Shown here one piece after another: positions 52,815 through 60,604 of a DNA stretch of 64,000 bases. The position numbers were made by a program, and so were the translations under genes. Positions within the stretch are counted from its first letter, which is position 1, and each line of letters begins with the position of its first letter. The DNA is from Dethiobacter alkaliphilus AHT 1. Lineage in GTDB: Bacteria; Bacillota; Dethiobacteria; Dethiobacterales; Dethiobacteraceae. The stretch covers positions 62,001-126,000 of the forward strand of contig NZ_ACJM01000003.1 of assembly GCF_000174415.1 (NCBI RefSeq). The letters run 5' to 3'. The notes beneath the pieces were generated by a model. The model was not told the DNA's origin and ran no database searches. It saw nothing but the letters and a program-made list of their open reading frames with translations.

Positions 52815-52844
52815 TATCCTGCGCAGGATAGGAAGAATTCTTCC
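52815..52844. promoter_or_regulatory. Adjacent perfect palindromes, operator for the XRE regulator
   Basis: TATCCTGCGCAGGATA (52815-52830) is directly followed by GGAAGAATTCTTCC (52831-52844). A further AGGATA half-site lies at 52853. They sit 27 bases upstream of the regulator start. Confidence 0.6.
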
Positions 52845-52922
52845 TTAATCACAGGATACTACGTCTGTTATGCTATGGCACTTGCCAATAAAGGGACTTT
52901 TTACGGAAAACCCAAGGCTCCG

Positions 52923-54047
52923 CTATTCTTGGTCCATTTGTGTATTTTCATCAATAAACCCGATTTTTTCTGCTAAAGTCTGTATATCCCTCCAAACTGA
53001 ATGTGGTAGCCCTAAGTTATTTTGTATACTCTCATAAGACATTTTTTTATTAAATCTTAAGTCAAAATACCTATTGATATGCTCTAATACAGTGTGTAAT
53101 GTTTTTAATCTTTCTTCTGTTTTTAATTTAGAGCTTGTAAACTCAAATAAGGTTTCTTTAAAATTCCGAGAAAAAACCTCGAAATCTTTTAAAAAGACAT
53201 CGTCTTTCTTAAAATGTGTTTTTTTGAAATCAGCATCAAAACTTATATAGTAGACTGGGTCTTGTTTGTTGATGATTTTTTCCAGTATATATTGGTGCTT
53301 GTCATACCCATCCTTTTCCATCTCATCTGCTAGGCTGATCTCCGGATTTAACTCTTCAAGTTTTCTTCGCAAGTAATGAATCTCATAACTTTGCAGCAAT
53401 GCATACATATCGTAAATCTTATGGAAACGGGGACCAAGATTAACGGTGTAGTTGTCTTCTCCCATGCTAAAAGTAGCAGAGTGGCGATCCACCTCATTCT
53501 CTTGAATCTCCAACTTGCCTCCTATTATTCTGTTCATCATTAACTCCAATAGTTTTAATGATGGTAGTCCGAATCGGTCTAACTGAAAGTACTTTTCAAT
53601 CAATGGGAAGCTCTTTTCTAACAATGTCGATATCAACTCCGCCTGAAGGTCGATAACTTGATCCTGCGTAGTTTTTTCAGTAGCCTTTCTTTTTTCTTCC
53701 ATCAAAAATTGGTCTTTGTCTTTATGCTGACTGAGTTCCTCGCTATTATGTATATCATTTTTAAGAGCACTGGTGATGATGCTCTTAAGGCTAACCCAAT
53801 TTACCCAAACATGGTCCAAAACTACTGAATCACAAAAAGATTCTGGGGCGATATCCTTAGCTTGAACCACAATATTCTTATGAACAGCCATTTCAAAATT
53901 TGCGGGTAATATTATAGATGATACCGATAGAGCCGATAGCTGATCAATTAAGTGTGATATTTTTTTATCTTTTTGAATCGGCTCAATGTCCGCAATAAAC
54001 GGTTCATACATTTGAACGGCGAAAAATCTTATTATTGCTTTATCCAT
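52923..54047 (-). CDS. Hypothetical protein of the mobile island
   Basis: 374 residues, soluble, rich in Lys, Glu and Phe; no recognised domain. Two parts: an N-terminal domain (MDKAIIRFFAVQMYEPF...) with strand patterns, and a helical remainder with QLDRFGLPSLKLLELMMNRIIGGKLEIQENE and FTSSKLKTEERLKTLHTVLEHINRYFDLRF. ATG at 54047 is chosen for GGGTGGAG nearby; the frame runs open to 54350. Divergent from the small plus-strand genes that follow. Confidence 0.65.
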   Translation of the reverse strand: MDKAIIRFFAVQMYEPFIADIEPIQKDKKISHLIDQLSALSVSSIILPANFEMAVHKNIVVQAKDIAPESFCDSVVLDHVWVNWVSLKSIITSALKNDIHNSEELSQHKDKDQFLMEEKRKATEKTTQDQVIDLQAELISTLLEKSFPLIEKYFQLDRFGLPSLKLLELMMNRIIGGKLEIQENEVDRHSATFSMGEDNYTVNLGPRFHKIYDMYALLQSYEIHYLRRKLEELNPEISLADEMEKDGYDKHQYILEKIINKQDPVYYISFDADFKKTHFKKDDVFLKDFEVFSRNFKETLFEFTSSKLKTEERLKTLHTVLEHINRYFDLRFNKKMSYESIQNNLGLPHSVWRDIQTLAEKIGFIDENTQMDQE

Positions 54048-54192
54048 AACTCCACCCCCCATAATTACTGAGCTTATCCAATTATACAAAAAACCTATGT
54101 ATTTTCCAACCTTAGAGGCGTATATTCTCAAGTAACAGTGACTTTCTCCTTTCGTGGTATAAGTAATAAAACAATGAAAGGAGGCACAAACC

Positions 54193-54378
54193 ATGTATTC
54201 AGAAATTGCCACACGAACAGGCACCAATTTATTGAGAGTCGGCACAACCTTACTTCTCAGCACCATTGTATCAACGGCCATGAAAGACGTCAGCAACGAT
54301 GCACTAAGCACTTTAGCCAAGGACATCAGGCGAATCAAGACAGACTTCAATGAACGTAGGTTACAGAACGAAGCATAA
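54193..54378 (+). CDS. Small amphipathic protein
   Basis: 61 residues, MYSEIATRTGTNLLRVGTTLLLS then a helix KDVSNDALSTLAKDIRRIKTDFNERR. A good AAAGGAGG precedes the ATG and a terminator follows. No family recognised; it leads the plus-strand run 54193-55712. Confidence 0.6.
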   Translation: MYSEIATRTGTNLLRVGTTLLLSTIVSTAMKDVSNDALSTLAKDIRRIKTDFNERRLQNEA

Positions 54379-54403
54379 ACCCTAACTGGGTTTATGCTTT
54401 ATT
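54372..54403 (+). terminator. Terminator
   Basis: AGCATAAACCC (54372-54382) pairs with GGGTTTATGCT (54388-54398), followed by TTATTT. Confidence 0.75.
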
Positions 54404-54424
54404 TAATTTAAAGGAGGCAAACAT

Positions 54425-54790
54425 ATGACAAGAGATGAGTACATCGAAATTTTCCAAAACGAATTTGGAAGATACCCAGACGAATGTGAAATCCCTGCCC
54501 ACGTTGATGACCAGGGTTTCCGTTCAGAGTGGACCCCACCACCCCGCCAGCAACGCATGAGGCATCATTATCACACCCCTGCAAACGAATTGTTAGATGA
54601 GATCGGTGATGTTGTTAAAGGCCTGGCTGGTAACGCACGGGTCGCTTATCAGAACCGTGAAGAAATCGCAGCCAAAAAACCGTACATTTCTGAGTTCGGA
54701 TTTATGGTGATGATTTTCGCGGCCAAGGCAGGACTCTACTTTCTGCTAAAACATAGCAGAGAGGTGGGCTTTGAGCTTTCCAACATTTAA
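54425..54790 (+). CDS. Hypothetical protein
   Basis: 121 residues. Opens with MTRDEYIEIFQNEFGRYPDECEIP, close to plasmid-borne segments of unknown role, has a His/Pro/Arg-rich linker, and ends with a possible membrane helix (FGFMVMIFAAKAGLYFLL). AAAGGAGG precedes the ATG. Confidence 0.65.
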   Translation: MTRDEYIEIFQNEFGRYPDECEIPAHVDDQGFRSEWTPPPRQQRMRHHYHTPANELLDEIGDVVKGLAGNARVAYQNREEIAAKKPYISEFGFMVMIFAAKAGLYFLLKHSREVGFELSNI

Positions 54791-54805
54791 AGTATAAGAA
54801 ACAGA

Positions 54806-54850
54806 AGAGGCGCAGAATCCGTAAATGGATCTGCGCCTCTTTCTACTTTT
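54806..54850 (+). terminator. Strong terminator
   Basis: AGAGGCGCAGAATCC (54806-54820) pairs with GGATCTGCGCCTCT (54827-54840) with one mismatch, followed by TTCTACTTTT. Confidence 0.85.
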
Positions 54851-54864
54851 ATGGAGGTGTTTTA

Positions 54865-55434
54865 ATGAAACATCTATTAAAGCCTTTTGTTCAGGAATCT
54901 GGAATGGAGTATATTGCCAAAGAATACCCAAGCTTAAAACAGCTAAGTCACGCCACCGAGAAGGAACTCTTGAGGGTGCCTGGACTTGGCCCACGAAAAG
55001 CCAAGCAGCTAAAGGCCGTTTTTGACCTCTCCAAAGCGCTCTTGGAGCCAGATGACACAAGCATCACCATTCAATCACCAGCAGATGTTTTTGAGAATTT
55101 CAAGTACCTAGCGCTGCATGAGGAGGAGTATCTTGTAGCCTTGTTCCTAAACACAAAAAACAAGATACTCCAGCATACTACAATTTCAAAGGGAACCTTG
55201 AACACATCGTTGATTCATCCCCGGGAAGTATTCGCGCCCGCTATCCGCATCAAGTGTGCTTCCGTCGTCATTTTGCATAACCACCCTTCAGGCGATCCTA
55301 CTCCTTCACGCGAAGACATCGACATCACTAAGCGCCTGAAGGAAGCTGGGAAGATCATTGGCATTGAACTACTGGATCATATCGTGATTGGCAACAAAGG
55401 CTTCGTCAGTTTGCGCGAAAAAAGCTTATTATAA
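54865..55434 (+). CDS. RadC/YeeS-like JAB-domain protein
   Basis: 189 residues. N-terminal helix-hairpin-helix pair (KELLRVPGLGPRKAKQLKAVF), then the RadC JAB (MPN+) domain with metal-binding ILHNHPSGDPTPSREDID. Typical text: FLNTKNKILQHTTISKGTLNTSLIHPREVFAPAI. RadC-like proteins are frequent on mobile elements; the biochemical role is uncertain. ATG follows GGAGGTGTTTTA. It sits 15 bases after the terminator, so it has its own initiation. Confidence 0.88.
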   Translation: MKHLLKPFVQESGMEYIAKEYPSLKQLSHATEKELLRVPGLGPRKAKQLKAVFDLSKALLEPDDTSITIQSPADVFENFKYLALHEEEYLVALFLNTKNKILQHTTISKGTLNTSLIHPREVFAPAIRIKCASVVILHNHPSGDPTPSREDIDITKRLKEAGKIIGIELLDHIVIGNKGFVSLREKSLL

Positions 55435-55448
55435 GGAGAGTGATTACA

Positions 55449-55712
55449 ATGAACGTAAACGTCCAACTACAACCACAAGAGGAATCCACTCATGCCCAGT
55501 TTTCAGGACCCGTCTATACAACAAGTGGCTTTCAGCAGAAATTTGGCAATAAGACCTTTGCGATTGCAGTGAAGACAATGATTCGAATCGGTGAAAGGGT
55601 TAAAAGTAAAGGCGGCGCGGATTACCTTCAGGTAGCATGGGTTGACGGTGAGAAGTTCTGGGTGATCGACGATGGAATAAATGTGACTTGCTTACTGCCA
55701 GAAGAATACTGA
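55449..55712 (+). CDS. Hypothetical protein
   Basis: 87 residues. MNVNVQLQPQEESTHAQFSGPVYTTSGFQQKFGNKTFAIAVKTMIRIGERVKSKGGADYLQVAWVDGEKF in outline suggests a small all-beta fold. Ten bases after the radC-like gene and likely cotranscribed. No family known to me. Confidence 0.6.
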   Translation: MNVNVQLQPQEESTHAQFSGPVYTTSGFQQKFGNKTFAIAVKTMIRIGERVKSKGGADYLQVAWVDGEKFWVIDDGINVTCLLPEEY

Positions 55713-55743
55713 GAAGGGAGGGCCAATAGACCCTCCCTTCTAC
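55713..55743 (+). terminator. Terminator
   Basis: GAAGGGAGGG (55713-55722) pairs with CCCTCCCTTC (55731-55740) directly after the stop codon. Confidence 0.75.
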
Positions 55744-55888
55744 CTTCAAAAAGTCGTGAAACATACACCTTATTGACCATGTTTTCATAAAAATTAATTC
55801 ACCGGCACATAAAGTACTATGTTATAAGGCTTTACTAGCTAGAGAAAGTTAGTCAAAATAAGCATTTTGACCAGTAAGGAGGTTTCTT

Positions 55889-56464
55889 ATGCAAACAGTA
55901 AAGTACTTCACCCAAGATGAACTAGCCAGCCTATTTAAGGCAATTAAAAAAAAGAAAAGCAAATACTGGCTAAGAGACTACTGTATTTTCCGGGTGGCAT
56001 ACAGGTGCGCCCTACGGGCTTCGGAAGTCGGGCTATTGACGGTCGCTGAGTACAATGCACAACGTAGCGAGCTTTACTGCAATAGACTAAAAAACTCCCA
56101 GAACAACACCATCCGGCTGGATGACGAAACAAAAAAGGCTTTGGAAAAATACATCCGTGACTACGGCATAGATGATTGTCTCTTTCCCAGCCAAGTTAGC
56201 AAGCCTATATCTAGACAGACATTGGACCTGCTAATGAGGAAGTACTGTAAGGTGGCCAAAATATCAGATAAAAAGAAGTGGCACTTCCATAGTCTAAAGC
56301 ACTCTGTAGCTGTCCACCTTGCCGATAGCGGTCTTGATGTTAAAGAGCTGCAACACTACTTAGGTCATAAGAACGTGAACAGTACCTTAGTTTACTTCCA
56401 ATTTACGACCCGGCAGCAGGATAACATGTACAAAAAATTAGAGCAGCGAAATTATTTGGTGTGA
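55889..56464 (+). CDS. Short tyrosine recombinase
   Basis: 191 residues, catalytic domain only. First Arg in CALRASEVGLL near 43, then HSLKHSVAVHLADSGLDVKELQHYLGHKNVN, where the HxxR motif reads HSLK, and Tyr in STLVYFQF. The lack of an N-terminal core-binding domain and the Lys substitution mark a distinct subfamily seen in several Clostridia elements. AAGGAGGTTTCTT precedes the ATG. Next to an XRE gene and a second recombinase. Confidence 0.85.
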   Translation: MQTVKYFTQDELASLFKAIKKKKSKYWLRDYCIFRVAYRCALRASEVGLLTVAEYNAQRSELYCNRLKNSQNNTIRLDDETKKALEKYIRDYGIDDCLFPSQVSKPISRQTLDLLMRKYCKVAKISDKKKWHFHSLKHSVAVHLADSGLDVKELQHYLGHKNVNSTLVYFQFTTRQQDNMYKKLEQRNYLV

Positions 56465-56469
56465 TGGCT

Positions 56470-56697
56470 TTAGAATAGTTTTAGTTGCCCATCATCAGGT
56501 ATATATTTCATCAAATCCCCAGGCTCACAATCTAGTGCAGAACATATACGGTTTAAAACGTCGAGATCCACACGCTTACTAGTATTGTTGTATATTCCAT
56601 AAAGGGTATTTTTATTAACGCTACTTAGCTGTTGCAACTCAGGTACCTTCATACGGCTTCTTTCAAACATTACACGGTCTAACGTAAAGACTATCAT
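56470..56697 (-). CDS. XRE-family regulator
   Basis: 75 residues: one Cro-like domain, LQQLSSVNKNTLYGIYNNTSKRVDLDVLNRICSALDCEPGDLMKY. ATG at 56697 has GGGGGTGGGA upstream. Divergent from the second recombinase, whose promoter carries three repeats, so it probably represses it. Confidence 0.85.
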   Translation of the reverse strand: MIVFTLDRVMFERSRMKVPELQQLSSVNKNTLYGIYNNTSKRVDLDVLNRICSALDCEPGDLMKYIPDDGQLKLF

Positions 56698-56777
56698 ACA
56701 GTATCCCACCCCCTACTTAGCAATATATGGCATATTATACACCAATCAATATAAAAAATCCATACAAATCACCTAAA

Positions 56778-56845
56778 AATACAACGAAGCATTGACAATA
56801 ATATTCGCATAAAATACAATGATGTTGTTACATAATACAACGATG
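56778..56845 (+). promoter_or_regulatory. Recombinase promoter with three direct repeats
   Basis: TTGACA (56792-56797), 17-base spacer, TACAAT (56815-56820). AATACAACGAAG (56778), AATACAATGATG (56813) and AATACAACGATG (56834) repeat upstream, over the -10 and after it. The neighbouring XRE protein is the likely binder. Confidence 0.7.
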
Positions 56846-56878
56846 CCACTACATAATGCTACTGGGGGAGAGTGAATT

Positions 56879-57775
56879 ATGAGAAACGAGAGTCACAACG
56901 GAGGTTTGGAAAGCATGTTATTCTTAGATACCATCGAACAGTTTCAGCAATACATGAATGATATTGAGCGTAGCCCTGTAACGATTGCGCTGTATCTCCG
57001 GGATCTGCGCTACTTTGGTAGCTATATGGAAAAGAAACATAACGGGCCGGTCTATCTGGAAGACATTAAAAGTGCAGATATTGAAGGTTTTCTCCGCAGT
57101 CTTAAGGAGCGGAATATTGCTCCCAACAGCCGTAGCCGCTACCTATACACACTGCGGTCCTTCTATAAATTCGCCTACAAAAAGGAATTGGTAGAGAGAG
57201 ACATATCCCTGGCAGTTGATTTGGTGAAGCTACCCACTAAAGAAAGGCATTATCTAAGCCAGCAGGAAGTGGCAGAACTGGCCGATACGATTACAAATGA
57301 TTTGGTTAGGCTAATCGTGATATTTCTAGCAAATACTGGCCTAAGAATTTCAGAGTGCATTAAACTCACTATGGACGATGTCGATTTGGATAAAGGAATT
57401 ATTCATGTCATATCAGGCAAGGGCAACAAAGACAGGAACGTGCCTATCAATAATAAATTGTTGCCCTTGCTGATTGATTACAAAGACAACTGGAGAGATG
57501 CCTATAACTCCAACTTCTTCTTTGCCACGAAAAAGACTGGCACAATCAGCAACACGTATGTTAATAACACTCTCAGGCAGGCGGTACAAAGCTTGGGTTG
57601 GAAAAAGAACGTCTCTTGCCACATATTGCGCCATAGCTTTGCCACAAGTCTGGTGAAGCAAAAAGTTGGTCTTGTGGAGATTCAGAAGCTCCTAGGCCAT
57701 AGCGATTTAAAAATCACTTCCGTTTATATGCATGCAGACTTAGAGCAGCTTCAAGACGCTGTAAACGCATTATGA
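56879..57775 (+). CDS. Tyrosine recombinase, XerC/D-like integrase
   Basis: 298 residues. N-terminal SAM-like core-binding domain (about 12-100: DTIEQFQQYMNDIERSPVTIALYLRDLRYF) and catalytic domain with Arg in NTGLRISECIKLT near 160, HILRHSFATSL, LLGHSDLKITSVYMHAD with His and Tyr. ATG at 56879 follows GGGGGAG. It probably moves the island; the second pilin lies 1.2 kb downstream. Confidence 0.93.
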   Translation: MRNESHNGGLESMLFLDTIEQFQQYMNDIERSPVTIALYLRDLRYFGSYMEKKHNGPVYLEDIKSADIEGFLRSLKERNIAPNSRSRYLYTLRSFYKFAYKKELVERDISLAVDLVKLPTKERHYLSQQEVAELADTITNDLVRLIVIFLANTGLRISECIKLTMDDVDLDKGIIHVISGKGNKDRNVPINNKLLPLLIDYKDNWRDAYNSNFFFATKKTGTISNTYVNNTLRQAVQSLGWKKNVSCHILRHSFATSLVKQKVGLVEIQKLLGHSDLKITSVYMHADLEQLQDAVNAL

Positions 57776-57800
57776 TCTTCAGAGGGGAGGAATTTCGCAG

Positions 57801-58568
57801 GTGAGTAAATATACAGAGCCCATTTACGAGAAAAAGGTAAGAGAAATCCTGGAATGCTTCAAGCAAGGAAAAACAAAAGAGCAGCTGGCAGCAGAGTTTG
57901 GCTATGCCAACGAAAAGACCTTGGATAACTTTATGCGCAGAAAGAATTTCTCCTGGGATAAAAACAAAGGTTACTATCCCACTTTAGAAAAGAACTCGCC
58001 ACAAAACGCTCCATATCTGCAGGACCACTCCAAGGCCGGAAAGATAGCAATAATGTATGAGGAAGGGAGTTTAGGTCCCAAAGAAATTGCTGTAAAAATG
58101 GGGTTTGAAAGCCATAGTGACTTAGCTCAATTTATGAAAGCAAAAAACTATATCTGGGATGCTGATACAGGCAACTACATAAAGGTTGATCCTGACAACG
58201 ACGATGCCGACAATGCGCCCGATGACAGTAGGATTGAAGGCGATACTTCCTCCGCACCGCCGCAGTTAACATCTGAACAAGCGGAATTAGTTTCTTATCT
58301 TCCCCTACTACGATTACTGGGAGAGAAGAATGAACGCCTTGTAGAGCTACTAGAGGAACCTGCTGTGATAGGGCAGGTTCCTCGTTATGTTGTTCCCGGA
58401 GTACCCACCACAAAGTCCATTCACTTTTCCAATGCTTTAGCACAGATGGTTGCCGATTTTAGCTGCGAAAAGAACGTCAAGCACAAAGAGATTTTCGAAA
58501 TCGCACTCATAGAGTTTTTTACTAAGTACGGCTATGAGAAAGAGGTAAAACATCTGCTTAAAAACTAA
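57801..58568 (+). CDS. Accessory protein with two repeated helix-turn-helix-like modules
   Basis: 255 residues. Module 1 (about 12-60: REILECFKQGKTKEQLAAEFGYANEKTLDNFMRRKNFSWD) and module 2 (about 78-130: IAIMYEEGSLGPKEIAVKMGFESHSDLAQFMKAKNYIWD) are the same domain. An acidic linker and a C-terminal region (SIHFSNALAQMVADFSCEKNVKHKEIFEIALIEFF) that could be ribbon-helix-helix-like follow. GTG start. 25 bases after the recombinase gene: a probable recombination accessory factor binding DNA. Confidence 0.7.
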   Translation: MSKYTEPIYEKKVREILECFKQGKTKEQLAAEFGYANEKTLDNFMRRKNFSWDKNKGYYPTLEKNSPQNAPYLQDHSKAGKIAIMYEEGSLGPKEIAVKMGFESHSDLAQFMKAKNYIWDADTGNYIKVDPDNDDADNAPDDSRIEGDTSSAPPQLTSEQAELVSYLPLLRLLGEKNERLVELLEEPAVIGQVPRYVVPGVPTTKSIHFSNALAQMVADFSCEKNVKHKEIFEIALIEFFTKYGYEKEVKHLLKN

Positions 58569-58948
58569 TCTGGGGAGCGGCAGCTCCCCTTGTCTTTTGT
58601 ACCCTTACATTTTGCCTAACATATATTGCTTGCAATTTAAAAGCTAACAAAGATTTACAAGGAATTTTATTGCATAATATAATGATCGTTCTTACCATTA
58701 TAAGATGCTTGTTCTATATTCCTTTGTTCCTCCTCCCTTAATTAACCACTCCTTATTGTCAGCTTAGATTTGCATGCCGTACCATGATTTTAAGCTTAAT
58801 CTATATTCCATGGAGCACCATTAATGTGACTCCCTTTAAATTAGTTTTTGCTTACAATAACTAATGGTAAAAAACATAATGAAACAAAAAAAGCGCCATT
58901 TCGCGAAATGACACTTGCCCAATTATTGGAAAAATATGACTTTTTTGT
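58569..58948 (+). other. Junction region before the second pilin
   Basis: No supported gene. Contains the palindrome CATTTCGCGAAATG near 58897-58910. The sequence immediately upstream of the pilin homology has no start codon in frame: a TGA lies at 58937. Confidence 0.5.
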
Positions 58949-59332
58949 GGCTTCACACTGGTAGAACTGATGGTAGTTGTAGTTATTATTGGTATTTTGG
59001 TGGCAGTTGCGATTCCGCTTTATGGTTCTGTAACGCGGAATGCGGCAAACAGAGCTCATGAGGCAAATATAAGAACTCTTGTAGGCGCAGCGAATATGCA
59101 CATTGCAGATGTTACATTAGCAGTGGCGGCGGCTCAGGAACCTGGTCCCCTTCAAACTGCCCTTGAAGCGTACGTAGAAACTTGGCCCACTGTTCCGAAT
59201 GATGCACATGGTCCAGTAACGAATTTACCGTCAACTGTCGTCTCTGGAGATGCAGATTCAACTAAGAATGGTCAAACCTATACTGTAGGCATAGCATCGA
59301 GTGGTCAAATAACTGTAAATATTAGTCAATAA
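58949..59332 (+). pseudogene. Second type IV pilin, no leader or start codon
   Basis: 128 codons. Begins at the prepilin cleavage site: GFTLVELMVVVVIIGILVAVAIPLYG, 88% identical in DNA to pilA over about 74 bases with 29 identical in a row, then a different body (EANIRTLVGAANMHIADVTLAVAAAQEPG, QTYTVGIASSGQITVNI). In frame a TGA precedes it at 58937 and no ATG, GTG or TTG is available. An out-of-frame ATG lies at 58936. So this copy is not expressed as such. It resembles a silent pilin cassette or the cut-off half of a pilin gene disrupted by integration. Confidence 0.8.
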
Positions 59333-59426
59333 GTATCACTTTATCTGAGAGTATCCAAGTAGTGAATCCTCAGTATATTTAAATGTTTTGGTATGCCCAG
59401 AAATAAGGACATAAACGACCACACAG

Positions 59427-59456
59427 ACCAGCCTCCTCAGTGAGGCTGGTTTTTTC
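59427..59456 (+). terminator. Terminator heading HU-linked repeat copy 2
   Basis: ACCAGCCTC (59427-59435) pairs with GAGGCTGGT (59442-59450), then TTTTTC. Same sequence context as at 41371. Confidence 0.85.
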
Positions 59457-59499
59457 ATGCCCAAAAACAGCCCAACAAAACAGAACGGAGGAAACAAAG

Positions 59500-59649
59500 A
59501 TGATCAAAATAGACCTAGCCCGCAGCATTGCAGAAACAATGAACATCCACACCAAGAACGCCGAGACCCTCACAGACATCGTCTCGTCAGAAACAAGCCT
59601 TGCCAGCTGTGAGCCTGTACGGCTTGCTGGCTTCGTCTGTACCGCCTAA
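59500..59649 (+). pseudogene. HU-like protein, truncated copy 2
   Basis: 49 codons: MIKIDLARSIAETMNIHTKNAET, a short deletion, then LASCEPVRLAGFVCTA stop. Leader with GGAGG is intact. The DNA-binding arm is missing. Confidence 0.75.
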
Positions 59650-59663
59650 CGTAACTGCCAATC

Positions 59664-59707
59664 TTACCCCTACTTGTTTACCCAAAAGGACAGGTAGGGG
59701 TATTTTG
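59664..59707 (+). terminator. Terminator
   Basis: TACCCCTACTTGT (59664-59676) pairs with ACAGGTAGGGGTA (59690-59702), with one mismatch, followed by TTTTGTG. Confidence 0.75.
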
Positions 59708-59744
59708 TGTCTAAAAAACAATCTAAACTACAAGGAGGAAAACG

Positions 59745-59999
59745 ATGATTAAAACCGATGTTGCCCGTAGTATTGCAGAGAAACTGAACATTCAAGTCAA
59801 AGACGCTGAGACTACTGTCAATGGCTTAATTGACACAATTACAGAGAGCCTAAGTGCAGGTGAGGCAGTAAAACTAGCTGGTTTTGGTACATTTGACTTG
59901 CGACACGCACCTGAAAGAGCTGCAAGAAACCCTAAAACAGGTGAAACGGTCCAAGTTCCCGCCACACACTACCCCACCTTCCGGGCAGTTTTAGCATAA
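59745..59999 (+). CDS. hup: HU-family DNA-binding protein
   Basis: 84 residues. Helical half MIKTDVARSIAEKLNIQVKDAETTVNG and saddle GEAVKLAGFGTFDLRHAPERAARNPKTGETVQVPA match HU/IHF. The closing helix that usually follows 'PTFRA' is nearly absent; HU normally has about 90 residues, so the C-terminus is slightly short. Ribosome site GGAGG is good. It is the only full copy of the HU-like family in the region and its leader matches the decayed ones. Confidence 0.85.
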   Translation: MIKTDVARSIAEKLNIQVKDAETTVNGLIDTITESLSAGEAVKLAGFGTFDLRHAPERAARNPKTGETVQVPATHYPTFRAVLA

Positions 60000-60003
60000 A
60001 AGA

Positions 60004-60026
60004 AAAGAGCCACGACGGGCTCTTTA
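60004..60026. terminator. Bidirectional terminator
   Basis: AAAGAGCC (60004-60011) pairs with GGCTCTTT (60018-60025) between hup and the converging gene at 60027. Confidence 0.75.
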
Positions 60027-60545
60027 TTAGCAATCAAGCTCTTTACTTGCGTAATGAATAAAAACTTCAATACTACTAACGCAATCATCCAAGTCATCCA
60101 TTGCTTTAGCGCTATATCTTTCAGAATATCTTGAAACATATTCTTCTATGCCGTCAAAGGCATCTTTTATGATTTTTCTTTCTTCGTCATTAAAGTATTC
60201 AGCCAGCTCTTCTTTTGTTATGACATTTATAGGTAATTTTCTTATTGCCCCTCTCGAGAAGAATGATGTCTTGCCGGTATAGGTATCTTTTACTTGCAAT
60301 AAAATGTTTTTTGCTATTTCGGCTTGCTGTAACATGTTTTCTAATAATTCGTTATGTAATGCAGATTGAACACTTTTCTGTGTTTTAGCAATGGTTTCCG
60401 ATAACTTATAGCTTGCCTTAGCAACGTCGTTCGTTTGAATAGTAGCGCGCCAGAGTAAAAAACTAAAGATTGCAGTAACCATAACGCCAGCCACCGATAT
60501 CCAGTTACTTATACTTAATCCCCAATAGGTTACTTCACTAGCCAC
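60027..60545 (-). CDS. Membrane-anchored hypothetical protein
   Basis: 172 residues. One N-terminal membrane helix (ISVAGVMVTAIFSFLLW), then a cytoplasmic helical domain (NDVAKASYKLSETIAKTQKSVQSALHNELLENMLQQAE in outline) and a soluble end. GTG at 60545 lies eight bases after GGGAGG. Resembles small phage or element envelope proteins; function unknown. Confidence 0.65.
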   Translation of the reverse strand: MASEVTYWGLSISNWISVAGVMVTAIFSFLLWRATIQTNDVAKASYKLSETIAKTQKSVQSALHNELLENMLQQAEIAKNILLQVKDTYTGKTSFFSRGAIRKLPINVITKEELAEYFNDEERKIIKDAFDGIEEYVSRYSERYSAKAMDDLDDCVSSIEVFIHYASKELDC

Positions 60546-60604
60546 AACTCCCACCTCCCTTCTTACCGACTAATTTCGGCAAAAGGAAAGAGCCACGATG
60601 ACCC

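Noticed and set aside
56834..56845. Repeats as phage attachment core
   Set aside because: They overlap a promoter and lie beside an XRE gene, and no second copy is found at the island's far end.
58936..59010. ATG at 58936 as start of the second pilin through slippage in the T6 run
   Set aside because: The frame would need two extra T and gives a five-residue leader without basic residues or ribosome site, so I prefer a start-less cassette.
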